From the NCBI GenBank assembly GCA_023213395.1, contig CM041465.1:50537741-50601740 (forward strand): DNA of 64,000 bases. Direction: 5' to 3'. This stretch comes from Cycas panzhihuaensis (lineage: Eukaryota > Cycadophyta). Position 1 is the stretch's first letter, and every line of letters starts with the position of its first letter. Shown here one piece after another: positions 22,681-33,972 of the stretch. The position numbers and the translations under genes were made by a program. Below the pieces are notes generated by a model, which worked only from the letters and a program-made list of their open reading frames with translations, made no database searches and had not been told where the DNA came from.

Positions 22681-23175
22681 GTAAGCGGAATCAAGTGTGA
22701 TATTATTTGCATCCATCTTATAAAGTCCATGGTCTTCATGACCAATGGCCACCACATGATCATACTTGTCACTAATGACACATTTTTCATTTTTGAACAA
22801 AATGTTCATCTGTTGCTTGTCTACTTGGCTAACAGATAACAAACTCTTCTCTATGGAAGGAATTAGGTAGGCATTTCTAGTGGGAAATGTAGAAGAAGGA
22901 TTTGAAGGAGAATGAAATGAGACAATTTTGCCTATACCTGATATCTGAACTGATTCATTGTTGCCAAAGGTCACTAATTGACCTTTTTCTTTCTTGATGT
23001 CATAGAGGTGTTCTTCACTCCTTGTTATATGACAAGATGCCCCCAAGTCGATGATCCATATCTGATCAACATTTGAAGTTTGATAAGCACAAAATAGCTT
23101 ACTCTTATCTACAAACTGATTAGAGTGGTATTGATTGCCACCTCTGAACCCCCCCTTCCTCTTTGACCTCCTCAA
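22669..23175 (-). pseudogene. Copia protease region, minus strand
   Basis: A 168-codon open stretch with QIWIIDLGASCHITRSEEHLYDIK. The protease motif D-S-G-A has become D-L-G-A, so the protease would be inactive. KSLLSVSQVDKQQMNILFK follows, as in the + copy. Confidence 0.85.
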
Positions 23176-24139
23176 TATGCATCTTGATTTGGTCGAGAGG
23201 GTTGCTGTTGTTGTTGCTCAAATTGCTATTGTTGTTGGAACTGCTGACGAGGCTATTGTTGCCCCTGATACTGCTGACGAGGTTGTTGTTGCCTCTGATG
23301 CTGTTGACGTGGTTGCTGTTGTCGTGTGTGTTGGAGATCAGCTTGCTTTTTACGACATTCAGAGCAATGTGGGCAACTTTGCCATAATAATGACAAATGA
23401 TATTGGCTTTTGATGAGCCAATGTTCATGTTTCCAAATTGTTTTGTGAGTGAAGATTTGGGACCTTGCTTGGCCTTCAACTTGGCCATGAATGCTCCTGA
23501 TGTTGATAGCTCCTCATTGTCTTTCAGGTAGATCTGCTCCTATTGAAGCAATAGACTTTCAAGTTGATTGAATGTAATGGACGAAAGTGAGCCATTCTGA
23601 GTAATGGATGAAATGAATCCATTTTAATCTTTAGGCAATGCATGTACAATTGTTGTTACAAGCTCATCTCTGGAAGTTGGTTTGTCTAATGTATTCAATT
23701 CATTACAAATCTCTTTGATGAAGGAAAAAAATGCTGACATAGGCTTTACAAATTTTAAAGAATAAAGTTTTGTTTTCACTATCATAATGCAAGTTTTATC
23801 TCGCCTTTTATACAATGAGGACAAAGTGTATCAAGCTTCCTTTGAAGTTTTTGCATAAACAATATTCTGATCAACATGTACATCAATAATTATATGCAAA
23901 AATGCCAAAGCAATTTCATCCTTCGATTCCCAAGTAGCAACATAAACTAGATCTAGATAAATAATGACATTCTCATCAGTCTCGCTTCTCATAGGCACAT
24001 GTTGGGATATCTTTCCAGAAACATAATCCCAAAATTTATTCATTATCAAAAGGTTTTGTGTTTGCCTTTTTCATTCTTGATAATTATCTTGACCTGTCAA
24101 TTTTATGGTACATGCATTAAGCATGTTTAAAGTAGCCAT
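23120..24139 (-). pseudogene. Copia gag, minus strand
   Basis: It begins MATLNMLNACTIKLTGQDNY at 24139, frameshifts near 24060, and continues with MNKFWDYVSGKIS, AKTSKEA and SSLYKRRDKTCIMIVKTKLYSLKF (23750-23825). One zinc knuckle has a lost Cys (CHYYGKVAH near 23380). The linker after it is encoded by a short minisatellite (23230-23330). The frame is broken several times. Confidence 0.83.
23230..23330 (-). repeat. 30-bp minisatellite in the gag linker
   Basis: About three units of a 30-bp repeat of the form CTGCTGACGAGG(T/C)TATTGTTGCC, flanked by GTT/GTTGCT triplet runs. On the gag strand it gives an Asn/Ser/Gly or Gln/Arg-rich linker, depending on frame. Confidence 0.75.
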
Positions 24140-25667
24140 GTTGAAGTTGTAAAATCTTGAAGTTAGCAGATGAACTTGGAAACTCAAAGCTTTCGTCACT
24201 TAAGTTCCACCTTCTAACAAGCCAACAATCTTGATCTTACTAGAAGATCCAACAACTAAATGGAATGATAAAGGGGTGGAGGAATAGCCAAAAGAGTTTA
24301 TCCAACCTTGATTTATAAAGGAGATCCAACAGTTGACCAAGTCAAATATAGAACAACGTAGGTAGGGTTGATCTGCATGGATGTACCATTCTTTTCCTGG
24401 GATTCATAACTCCAATAACACCCTTTTCAAATCTCATTTTTCTCAAGAAATTTTAATTGTCGTGCACTAACCGTACAGTTGGATGGGCCCCCAGGGAATG
24501 CACCAAGCTTAAGGTTATTTCAAAGGCAAGGTTTGAACCTTTTTCGAGCCTCTTCCACCAAATTTTAAAGTCACTTTTTAATGATATTTAAGTGAACTTT
24601 AGATTAATTTTATTTGGTTGATGTACTTAGTAAAAAATGTTTTATAGAATAGTTTACAATGAACTTCAAAGAGAAGCAAAGTACATCAAGAAAATAACGC
24701 AAAAATGTGTTTAACAATGACACTTTAAAAGATTAAAAAAATGTTTAAAAATCCAAGTAAAAACTAAGTGAAAAATAAACTTTTTTGTTTTAAATGTGAT
24801 GAAGCAAGTGGGTTCCTTTTGATGAAAAATAGCCACTTGAAGATGAGAGAAGAATCACTTTGCAAATGTAGACATCAACAACTAAGTGTTAGGACTTAAA
24901 ACAATCCTAACCAACCACGAAAAAGAGTGATTTTTTGTTAAAAAGAGTAAGTTTTGAGACCCTTTTTGAATTAGGGCACTAGGTCACCACGCAGGGAGCT
25001 TTAATAAAATACTTAAAAGAGTGATTTTTTGTTTTTACAATGATGAAAAGGACTTAAAAAAATCACTTAATGAGTCACAAAACACAAGTGCAAATTCTTT
25101 TTGCTTTAAGTGAAATTCAAAAATTGAAATTTTATTAAGAAAAGTGTTTTGAAACCCTTTCAATAAGTAAGTATTAAAACGTAGAAGGAACTTTAGGTTA
25201 GCGGCAAGTATTAAAAAGAGAATATTCTAGGAATATTTTTCATTACATAACCTAAAGAAAGGCGAGTATGCGCACAAGTCAAGAACTGACAGCATAAAGT
25301 CGTCGAGTGAGTTGATTTTAAAGAAAGTACTCTTGTTCTCGAATGACACGTAAAAATAACTGAAAACTGAATGTAAATGTTCTACTTAAGTGTTGTTGCC
25401 ATATCCAAGTGTAGTGATGACGCGTCCACCTAGTGCCCAAGTGGCACTCTATGTGCCCAAATGGCATTCAATGAGATCTCTAAGTGCATGCGATCATTAA
25501 AATTATACACATATGATGAGCCAAATCATTGGATATTGCTCTAATTTAGATGATTGATTAGTACAAAGGATTTAAGTGCCTTGTTTGTTTTATAAAAGGG
25601 CTAAAATAGGCTTCCAAAAGCCAAAAAGGTTATAAATGTCTAAAAAAAACCCCTCTTACATGCTATA

Positions 25668-25698
<31 letters not shown>

Positions 25699-26690
25699 AA
25701 TTGAAGGGAAAAAAATGAAAATTTCAGAACTATAATATACGTTAAAAAATTAAATTTTCAGCAAGCCAAGTTTGCTGTTAAACAGACTGTACCATCTATT
25801 GTACTGCTATATGGCACAAATTTCAAAACATTTTGAAAAAATTTAAAATTTTCAAATTTGTTGCTCTTTACTTGCGCTTTACAAATATATAAAAAATTTT
25901 GAAAAAACTTATCAAAAATAGGCAAAAAAACCTATTTTAGCTCGCGGCCAAAATGTACTGAAAAACTCAAAAATGTTCATAACTTTTCAACGGAGTGTTA
26001 GATTCATGCGAGACTTGTACCAAATGATAGATCGGGACGAGGAGATGTGAAAACATATATTACAACAAAAAAAACTTTTCAGATTTTTTTAGATCTGAGA
26101 TTTTTAAATTTGGAGGGTGGCTACCTAAAGTAGGTTGTTTAATCCCTTTTAACCTCCAAATCTCGCGTCGCTCCAGTAGACAAAAATGCTCAGGAGGCTA
26201 AAACGTATCTATTGGTGAAATTTTGTGCGATTTTGAGCTCTTTTGATTTTTTTACTGTACCACTTTACGAAATTTCGTACACTTCGTACAACATCCATAC
26301 AATTTGATTTTATACTTCAAAATATGCTTCTAATTAGCGAAAATCATTGATTTGTTCTTCTGTAAGCTGTACATTTGATTTTTACTGTAAAAATTGGCCA
26401 AAAATGTCAGATTTAGGGCTAAAAACAAACGCTGAAAACTGTTGTAAGATGAGCAATTCCTATGCTCTTTTAGGCAGCCACACTTCTTCTTTTAATCTGC
26501 AGAAATAAAATAGTGCAAAAGCATACAAATTTGTACTAAAAATCTGCTAAAAAGAGTTTTAAAAATGGATTTAAAAGAAAATATCTCAACTCTTCACTTC
26601 ACATGAATGGTGGAGAAAGGAGAAAATAGCTTGCAATCTCCTTGCAAGTGAGTGTGGCACTGGGATCCTCCCAATGGCTTTGATACCACT
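24140..26690 (-). other. Long leader region to the right of the minus Copia gag
   Basis: AT-rich, no coding similarity. The part nearest gag (24140 to about 25020) matches the leader of the + Copia. It holds an (AT)n run next to a T run (25664-25699). At its far end a PBS-like TGGTATCAAAGCC reads on the minus strand (about 26674-26688), two bases from the LTR at 26691. Confidence 0.5.
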
Positions 26691-27071
26691 TGTTGAGGGA
26701 ATGGATTTAGGAATCTTGAGGGAATGGATCTAGGAATCTAGTACACTAACACTACATAATGGCAAATAGTGGAGACAAGCACAATGTACTCAACAAAAGA
26801 AATGCTAATAGCTTGAGCTCAAAGAGGAGAAGTGTAGAATGATCACTCTCAATGTAATTTCAACTTATATAATGACAATGTTCATTAGGGTTTGGAATTT
26901 GAGTTTTTTCTCCTAATGACATTTAGATGAGATTACATGAAATTACAGTGAAATAAATTTTTTGTCATTTCACTTAAGTGACTTAAGCATAGTCACCTTA
27001 TCCTAAAGTTACAAACATAAAAGTGACTTTATTTAATTCTAACTTTATGAAATGACCATGTGACATTAACA
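26691..27071 (-). repeat. LTR (5' type) of a minus-strand element
   Basis: 381 bp with TG...CA termini (TGTTGAGGGAATGG...TGACATTAACA), next to a PBS on the left. It interrupts the protease of the Copia gag-protease fragment, whose coding resumes at 27072. It does not match the LTR at 19837-20363. Confidence 0.65.
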
Positions 27072-28180
27072 TCATCACATTTATGCCAAGTGGGTACTTA
27101 TCTCCTAATTCAACTGATTTGTCCATGCTATAGGGTTTCAGAATTTCAAACCAATCTTCACGATTGGTCATGTGTCGCAAAGCTCCTAAGTCAATGTACC
27201 AAGTGTCTCATTCCTTCAGTCCTAGTGAAAGAGCGGCAACAAATAATGTTTCTTCTTCTTCTTCCTTGGTTTGTTCTTTGTTGTAGTTGCCAACTGGGCA
27301 TTTCCCTCTCTGAATATTTGTTCTTCTCTGTGGGCACTAGTAGGGATAATGTCCTAACTGCCCGCAATTATAACATACATCAAATGCTCTACAAGCATTG
27401 GAGAAATGTCTAGGTCGTCCACAACTAAAGCAGATTCTGGAATCTCTACTTCGTCCATGTCCCTTATTATCTTGCGATCGCCCACGAGCAAAGCTTCTAG
27501 TGTCTGGAGTGCGTCCTCTTCTTCGTGTTTGGCCACGTCCCCGAGGAACCAAGCTCAGCCTGGATGCAAAGGCATCCTCCAATTCTGATGAATCTTCATG
27601 GTGATTGTTTCTCTGTTCCCGTCTTAACAGTAACCCAGTTAATTCATCAAGAGACATAGCATCGATTTGATTATTGTTTACTATGGTGTTGACGGTAACA
27701 TCAAAGGATTTTGGTAGCTTGTTGGCTACCATTTGCACCAACTCTTGTTCAGAAACAACTTCTCCTGCACGTAAGAGACTATTTCTAAGTGAAGTAACTT
27801 TATGTATGAATTCAATTACTGTTTCACTTTCTTTCATGTGAAGTTTGTACAAGTCTTCCTTGAGAGCAAATATCCTTGCTTTGTTCTTTTGGCCAAAGAG
27901 ATTTTCAAAGCGTTTTCAGATAGTTGAAGCGGGGTTCAATTTTTTTACATAAACCAAAAGAGGGTCGAAGATAGAGTTTTAAGATAATTACTCCCACATT
28001 GTCTCTTTATGTCCAATCCGGCATGGATGCATTGGTACTGGTTGGTTTGGCTTCAGAACCATTGGCAATTTTTCGGGCATTTTTAGCCCTAAGAAGTGTT
28101 TCTACTTTTATTTTCCAAATGTGATAATTAGTATTTGTAAGTTTATCCTAATCAAATAAACCAAAAATGGGAGATGCCAT
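27072..28180 (-). pseudogene. Copia gag and start of protease, minus strand
   Basis: The gag start is at 28180 (MASPIFGLFD), followed after a stop by LTNTNYHIWKIKVETLLRAK, the Copia Gag signature. An open part of 171 codons (27337-27852) holds KLHMKESETVIEFIHKV, ELTGLLLRRE, an Arg/Gly-rich stretch and two zinc knuckles, CFSCGRPRHFSNAC and CYNCGQLGH. The protease (WYIDLGALRHMTN, D-L-G-A) follows near 27170-27200, then an LTR insertion cuts it at 27071. The gag differs from the neighbouring Copia family in having two knuckles. Confidence 0.85.
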
Positions 28181-28761
28181 TGGAATTGCTAACAGGACTT
28201 AGAAGCAGAGGTTGGCCTTACAACTGTACAGAATTTCGTACAAAAAATGAAGGCGTACAAATACCAACGAAAGTGGTCTCAAAAGAAGGGTATTGAAGAG
28301 CAAATTTCAAATCTATAAAAATGGAGGAACTGTGGCTAGGGTTTTTGCCCAAAAATGCAAATATCTCTTTAAAACAGTGAAAATAATCATTGGGCTTGGA
28401 TTCAAATCAACAAGAGCTTAGATCAGAATGTGTTAAGTCTGATATTACCCGTATTTTTGAGCAGAACTGAGAGAGATTTGAGAATTTATCTCTAACTTGC
28501 GCAGCTGCTAAAGTAGAGAAAAGGGCCTCAAAATTGCTTCAAATGCACTTGCTCTAGAAGAGAAAGATGTTCCTCGTAATGGGAGGAACCTATAGACCAA
28601 TTTTCATCACAATCTGAGAGGGTCGAAATTCTGATCAGACAGTGACTGAGCGACTTCTTCCGCTTCTGTTTGGTCTCTTGACTTCTTCTTCTGTCCTCCT
28701 TGAGACTTATCCTGAATAATCTTACTCAACTCCTAGATTTTTGATTAGGCAACCAAAAAGG
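28181..28761 (-). other. Leader of the minus Copia gag-protease element
   Basis: About 0.6 kb between PBS and gag with no coding similarity, as expected for a Copia 5' untranslated region. Confidence 0.6.
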
Positions 28762-28776
28762 CTTGTTCTGATACCA
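28762..28776 (-). promoter_or_regulatory. Primer-binding site
   Basis: The minus strand reads TGGTATCAGAACAAG next to the LTR, similar to the initiator-Met tRNA complement. Confidence 0.75.
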
Positions 28777-29032
28777 TGGTAACTGAACAGAAATTAAAAC
28801 AAAAGAGAAATAAGAGAGATGGAATGAATCCTCATCGTTTTGGCTTGGAGACATTGTCTCTATAAATATACATCAGTGTTGTGACCATTACAACTTGAAA
28901 TGTAACTTTCCATTCTTGTAGTGACACTTGTCACAATATCTAATGTAAGTTACAACATGAGGGTGTGCAACATTACCCCTTACTTAACTTTAGGATAAAA
29001 CATTCTTTAGGATAAAACATTATATCCTAACA
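28777..29032 (-). repeat. 5' LTR of the minus Copia gag-protease element
   Basis: 256 bp; on the minus strand it starts TGTTAGGATATAATG and ends GTTACCA. It sits in the protease part of a Gypsy fragment that continues at 29033. A 14-bp unit (TAGGATAAAACATT) is duplicated near its right end. The partner LTR was not found. Confidence 0.75.
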
Positions 29033-30477
29033 TCTCCAAGTGGCGTTTGGTATAATGTTGACCCTTGTTTCCTCGTCGACTATTATATGTTCTAGTCCTT
29101 GACCCAATATTTGGGTGGGCAATTTTGTAGCTTGATCTACTCTCAATGCCCTCAAATGTGTATCATCCAGAAGGTTTTCCACACTTGGATCATTCATGGT
29201 CAATTTACTTGTGTGGAGATCTTTCACTATTATTGTAGGTAGTTATGATCGTTCACCTATGTGCTTGATCAACCATTAGTTGGCTGATCTCCAAATCATA
29301 TGCCAATGAGAATCAACTTTATTATAACTTCTATTTATAGAATTTGCTCCACAAGTGTGTTTGTTCTTACTTGGGTATTTGATATATGGGTTTCTTGTGA
29401 TGGCTGCCCTGGTTGAGGTTTGTTTGGCAAGGTTTCTTGATGTTGTAGTATCTTATTCTTTTCTTCCTCCGAGTTTAGATGCTCTCCTTTTTTCATTTGC
29501 CTTGTTTTCTACATAGGCATTGATTAATGATTAGAATTTCTTGCAAGTTCAATTGCAACAAAATTTGTAGACTTAACTTGCTGAGGGCAATGATCGTCAT
29601 CATGATCCCCTGGACTACACCATTGACATAATGATGTTGGATCCTTTTCAGTTTTATTATAACAATCTTTAGTGAAGTGGCTGCATAATTTACATTGAAA
29701 ACATTGTACGATAAGTCTCTCCAAGAGATCCCTTTGTATTGATCTCTTATTGGATTCTTGTTTGGTTAAGAATGCATCATGATCTTGTCTTGTTTGTGCA
29801 CAAATATCGAAACCACATTCATCGATATCATGATTATTCATCTTGCATCTTGCATATGCCACAATACTTTCCTAGTGGCATTTGGTGATATGGACATTTC
29901 ACTTTTGTGTGGCATTGCCCTTTTGTCTCTGTCATCATCTATAATGCCAAGTTCATCATCATTTGTACCGAGTCTTCATGCAATGCCTCAATACAAGAAA
30001 TAGGTTCTCTTATTTCCTTCCACCTAAATATTTTGTCTTATGCCATGTCTCTATTTTATCTTCTATCTTCGAGCTCATAGCTTGATCTATTTCCTCCTGA
30101 TAAGATTTAGGTGGGACAACACATAGCCTTCTTTGATATTTTGGAAGAAGCCCTTCCAAAAACCATCTTTTCCGAAACTCGTCCGTTATCTCTCTTTCCA
30201 TTTTCTTCAGTAATGCTTTCAATCTGGTATTATAACTTCATGTTGTTTCCTTAGGTTCATGTTTCAGATTATATATTTGATTTATCACCTCACTATCATG
30301 TAACAATTAAAATTCTTTCTTTAAATATTTCCCTTAGCACCTTTCAATCCTTCAATTGGTCCTTGTTATATTCCTTGTACTAATCATTTGCTATCCCGTG
30401 CAGTGTTGTTGGAAATACCTTTAACCATTGGGTTTTATCTAATCCTCCGTTCTCAATCCAAATTGTTTGACACATTG
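29033..30477 (-). pseudogene. Gypsy gag and protease fragment, minus strand
   Basis: Gag comes first: EITDEFRKRWFLEGLLPKYQ near 30120-30190, the pattern of the retrotransposon gag helical domain. Two CX2CX4HX4C zinc knuckles follow, CFQCKLCSHFTKDC (near 29650-29700) and CQWCSPGDHDDDHC. A protease-like region (EHIIVDEETRVNIIP, near 29050-29110) is cut by the Copia LTR at 29032. At its other side it is cut by the Gypsy LTR at 30478. Minus-strand leader-like sequence at 47011-47213, next to a PBS, is probably its start. Confidence 0.75.
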
Positions 30478-30850
30478 TGTGTGGCAGTTAAGTTGAAACT
30501 CTTTTTGTTTGTATTAGGAACAACTGCAACTAACTCAGCCACAACGAATATAAATATCATGTCGTAAAGAGTGGAAGGGGAGAGGTTTTCTTTTTGAGAA
30601 AATTGTAATAATCTGTCCGTCATCACACGGAATGTAGTCAGTCACATTCCGTGCCTGCTGTAAAAGCCCATCTCTGTGTGTTCTATTCTGGGTTGTCTCT
30701 GGTTGTGAGAGAACCAGAGTGACCCATCATAATGTAATGATGATGGTTCTTGTGCTCTCATATTTACATGTCTTCGTGCTATGGTGAATGATTGCAATTG
30801 GTATGGTTTTTTGTGCTTGTTTCTTTACGTGATAAAGGATGCTGCACACA
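30478..30850 (+). repeat. 5' LTR of the large Gypsy element
   Basis: 373 bp, TGTGTGGCAG...GCTGCACACA. I counted about 28 substitutions against 46628-47002, nearly all transitions, the pattern expected from decay of methylated cytosines. Confidence 0.9.
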
Positions 30851-30851
30851 T

Positions 30852-30872
30852 TGGTTTCGTTGCCAAATTGGA
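30852..30872 (+). promoter_or_regulatory. Primer-binding site, decayed tRNA-Asp-like
   Basis: TGGTTTCGTTGCC follows the LTR. It resembles the TGGCGCCGTTGCC used by plant Gypsy elements primed by tRNA-Asp, with CpG positions changed. The inner Gypsy has TGGTTCTGTTGCC at the same place. Confidence 0.55.
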
Positions 30873-31195
30873 CCAAGACAATGGGTGAAATTAATTAAAA
30901 TCTTTTGGGTTTTCTTCTATGCCACCAAGAGTGAAAGCCGAAACGCGTCATGATCGAGGGGAGTGTTGAGCAAAAGAAAGAATCCAAGCAGGAGTACGTA
31001 AACCCAGATTTGCAATCACACCAAAGAAGCAAGTGAGGAGGTGACCAGCTGCACGTTCGATAGAAAGGGGGAAGTCAAGGAATGAGGATGTAGCAAAAGA
31101 TCAGTCTGGGCATAATAGAGACACAGGCAAAAGAAAGAATCAATTAGAGGTGTGCAAAAGATGAGGATTCGTTAAAAGAGGCACAGGCACTAAGT

Positions 31196-32560
31196 TTGGA
31201 CGAAAACATTCAACAGGATTCCGTTGAAGAAAATTTACAAAAAGAAGCATCAATACAAGAAGAAAATTCCATTGAGTTGGGGATATATAGTGTGGCAGAA
31301 CAGGCTTGGAATCATCACTTGTTGGAAATTCGAACTCTAAGCCGTATAATAAATCCCTTGTTCAAATTACCAATGGTGACTCTAGGGAGCAGTGTGGGAG
31401 GCGTAATGGGTAGTAATGCACAAACAACAGGAGGGCAAAGTGGCATACTGTGTGGAGGAAATCAAATAAGTACAACTCCATACATTGTTGTGCAAAGTGA
31501 TTCAATATTTTCGAGCCTCCAATTTGATGGTACTACGGATCCCGGTGATCACCTGACATTATTTAAAAATATGATCCATATTAAAAGGATCATAGATCAG
31601 GGGGGAAATCAAAGCTCGGTTTTTTTCAACATTAAGGGGACCTACAGTAGCTTGGTGTAATATGTAGCGGCGCATCAGTTGAATTGGAACCAACTGCAAG
31701 AACAATTTCTTAATCGATTTCAGAAATTGAGGGATCCAATAGCTATTTTGCAAGCTTTCGAAGAAATTCATCAGTATTCTGGGGAGTCTGTTAATGATTT
31801 TGACGGAAGGATGCAAGTTATAATGAATAAAATGCAAGCGTCAACAGCAATCAATCCAATGATGGCAATGAAATATTTTGTACAAGGATTGATACCTCAA
31901 CTGAGAGACAAAGTGATGTTGCATCCGATGAATAGTCATGAGCAAGTAAGGGAATTAGCACTGAAGTTTAAAAATCAAATGAAATCAGGCTATTCCCAGA
32001 TGACAATACAACCCCCAGTATATTGTTCATTGACGATTACGTCAGTACAGTCTATACCACAAATGGGCACTAATCTAGAAATCGTGGCTTTAAAGAAAGA
32101 GGTAGAAGTATTGAAGCAACAACCTGCAATTTCTATTCCAAATAGTATGCAACATTATCAGGAGTTGGAAAAACTCCATACAGAATTATCCCGGTTGTGA
32201 CTGGAAAAATCAAGAGAAAATATGTGGTGTCCTCTACCTTGCAATCAACAAGGACATTTAAAAAATGAGGATGGGGGATCTATGAAATGGTGTGAGAATT
32301 GTTGAAGAAATAATCATAACACATGGGAATGTTATTTTAGAGCCAAAAACAATGAAGACGAAATACATAATGTCTATTTATAAAAGACGGAACGAGGAGC
32401 TGTAAAGCAATACAAGGGAAAGACAAGACCCATTCGTTGTTTCTTATGTCAGAGATGGGGACATTTTACATCGAAGTGCCCACTAGAATAGAAAGGAGGA
32501 GAATATATCTGTGAAGAATGTGGACCAACAGATCATGAACGGTCTAACTGCCCCAAGAAC
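31196..32560 (+). pseudogene. Gypsy gag with two zinc knuckles
   Basis: Gag is split into frames at 31196-31660 and 31679-32200. Landmarks are FDGTTDPGDHLTLFKNMI, LQEQFLNRFQKLRDPIAILQ and YSGESVNDFDGRMQ, followed by YFVQGLIPQLRDKV, all typical of the Gypsy gag helical domain. The zinc-binding region (32438-32554) has CFLCQRWGHFTSKC and CEECGPTDHERSNC, separated by a stop. Only a few stops and one frameshift separate it from an intact gag. Confidence 0.88.
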
Positions 32561-32581
32561 AACAAGATACAAAACACCAAC

Positions 32582-33400
32582 TTGGTGGATGTGATTTTGG
32601 ATCAAGAAAAGTTAGCCTACCTACAGACACAAAGTGGAAGATCAATAGGATCCCCTCCTATTCAAGATAATTTTCCAGATTCAATTGTGGAAAAGCAACG
32701 GTTACAAGAGGCGGTGAAAATCCTTCAAAATGCGATTGGAGAAACTCAAGAGGAGACACAACAAGGAAGATTTAAGGGTCTGCACTATAGGAGGAGGACA
32801 ACACAACCACCAGAAGGTAAGAATCGTTGGCAAAGGTTACAAACTGTAAAAGATATACTTATTGAATTAGGAGTATCAATTCCTATATCAGTAGTATTTA
32901 AGTGGTGGGAAGCAGGGTATTTTCAGCAATTGATTTTAGATCAAATTGTAAAGCCAGTTTTTAGAACCATAAAAGACACAGGAATAGACCCCAGAGTTCC
33001 AATGATGATGTTTGGAACCACCTTATGTAGAACTATTATAGATGGGGGCTTAGGAGTAAATGTATTACCCAAATTCTCATGGATAGCTCTAGGAAGGCCT
33101 AACGTGATTCCCCCAGATTATTCGATTAGATTAGCTAATCAATTACAAGTCAGGCCTATGGGAACATTATTGAATGTTTTAGTAACTGTGGTAGAAGTAA
33201 CTGTGCTGTTGGATTTTGCAGTAGTGCATATGTAGGATCAAAGGAAGACATATCCAACTCTATTGGGGAGACCATGGTTATTGGCTACAAAAGCAATCCA
33301 GGACTGGGGGAAACATACATTTACATTGCCAGCAAGAGAAAAAACAGTAACTTTCCCCTTATGTTCGAATGGATCATAGATAGAAAAGATTGAAGATGAA
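32582..33400 (+). pseudogene. Gypsy aspartic protease region
   Basis: 217 open codons carry GTTLCRTIIDGGLGVNVLP (D-G-G at the active-site position) and IRLANQLQVRPMGTL, a layout shared with the protease of the inner Gypsy (38880). Beyond the stop at 33233 the frame still reads YPTLLGRPWLL-like sequence, the conserved protease end. Confidence 0.82.
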
Positions 33401-33972
33401 GGGAGAGCTTCATCCACAACGCCAACCCCAGAATCTACAGCGAGTTCTTACTCAAACAGCGTTCCGGATGCAACCAAGGTTGCTAAGTAGTCCTTCTTCC
33501 TTCTATATGCTGAAATGGTTATATAATGCTTGCGAAGAAACATAACTGGCAGCATGTTATCATATGGAATGCTACACGAATTTTTCAGAGAAAGAGAATG
33601 AGGAGGAAAGACAATTAGAGTCACCTCAATTGGAAAAGGTCCAAGAAAAATTTATTTTTATAGTTAATAAAATGACTAAACATAATGATGACTTAGAACA
33701 AGCAGAAAATTCTCTGCAATTATGTAATAAAACCTCGAAGAATAAAAGGTAGCAACAATTTTGGTACTTGGTGTCTTCTTGTTCTTGGACAAAACAAATT
33801 GGGTATGGGATGCATGTACAAAATTCTAATTTTTGGCATCAAATAAGTAAATCTTTTTCCAAGATTTCATGAATATATTCAGAAGCGGGTTGGGCAGATT
33901 GAAGGAATTTTTAGAATAAATCATATTACTCAAGAGAAGGAAATATATTGCTTTTAGATAGAAAAAGGAAAT
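33401..33972 (+). pseudogene. Decayed protease-RT linker of the large Gypsy element
   Basis: Includes a 62-codon charged frame (33564-33752) with no family similarity. It lies where Gypsy elements have a variable linker between protease and RT. Many stops. Confidence 0.45.

Larger units (their letters stand above)
19837..24139 (-). mobile_element. Copia element, minus strand, gag to 3' LTR
   Basis: On the minus strand: gag (24139 down to about 23130), protease, integrase, RT, RNase H, purine tract, then the 3' LTR (19837-20363). It is the same family as the + element at 11266-17350 and less damaged in places (YVDD retained). A leader extends to the right of gag, but the LTR found at the leader's far end (26691-27071) does not resemble this 3' LTR. 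The two may therefore belong to different elements. Confidence 0.85.

Noticed and set aside
19837-27071. One complete minus Copia with LTRs 19837-20363 and 26691-27071
   Set aside because: The two LTRs do not align and flanking bases (CCTTG and TCATC) do not match as a TSD.
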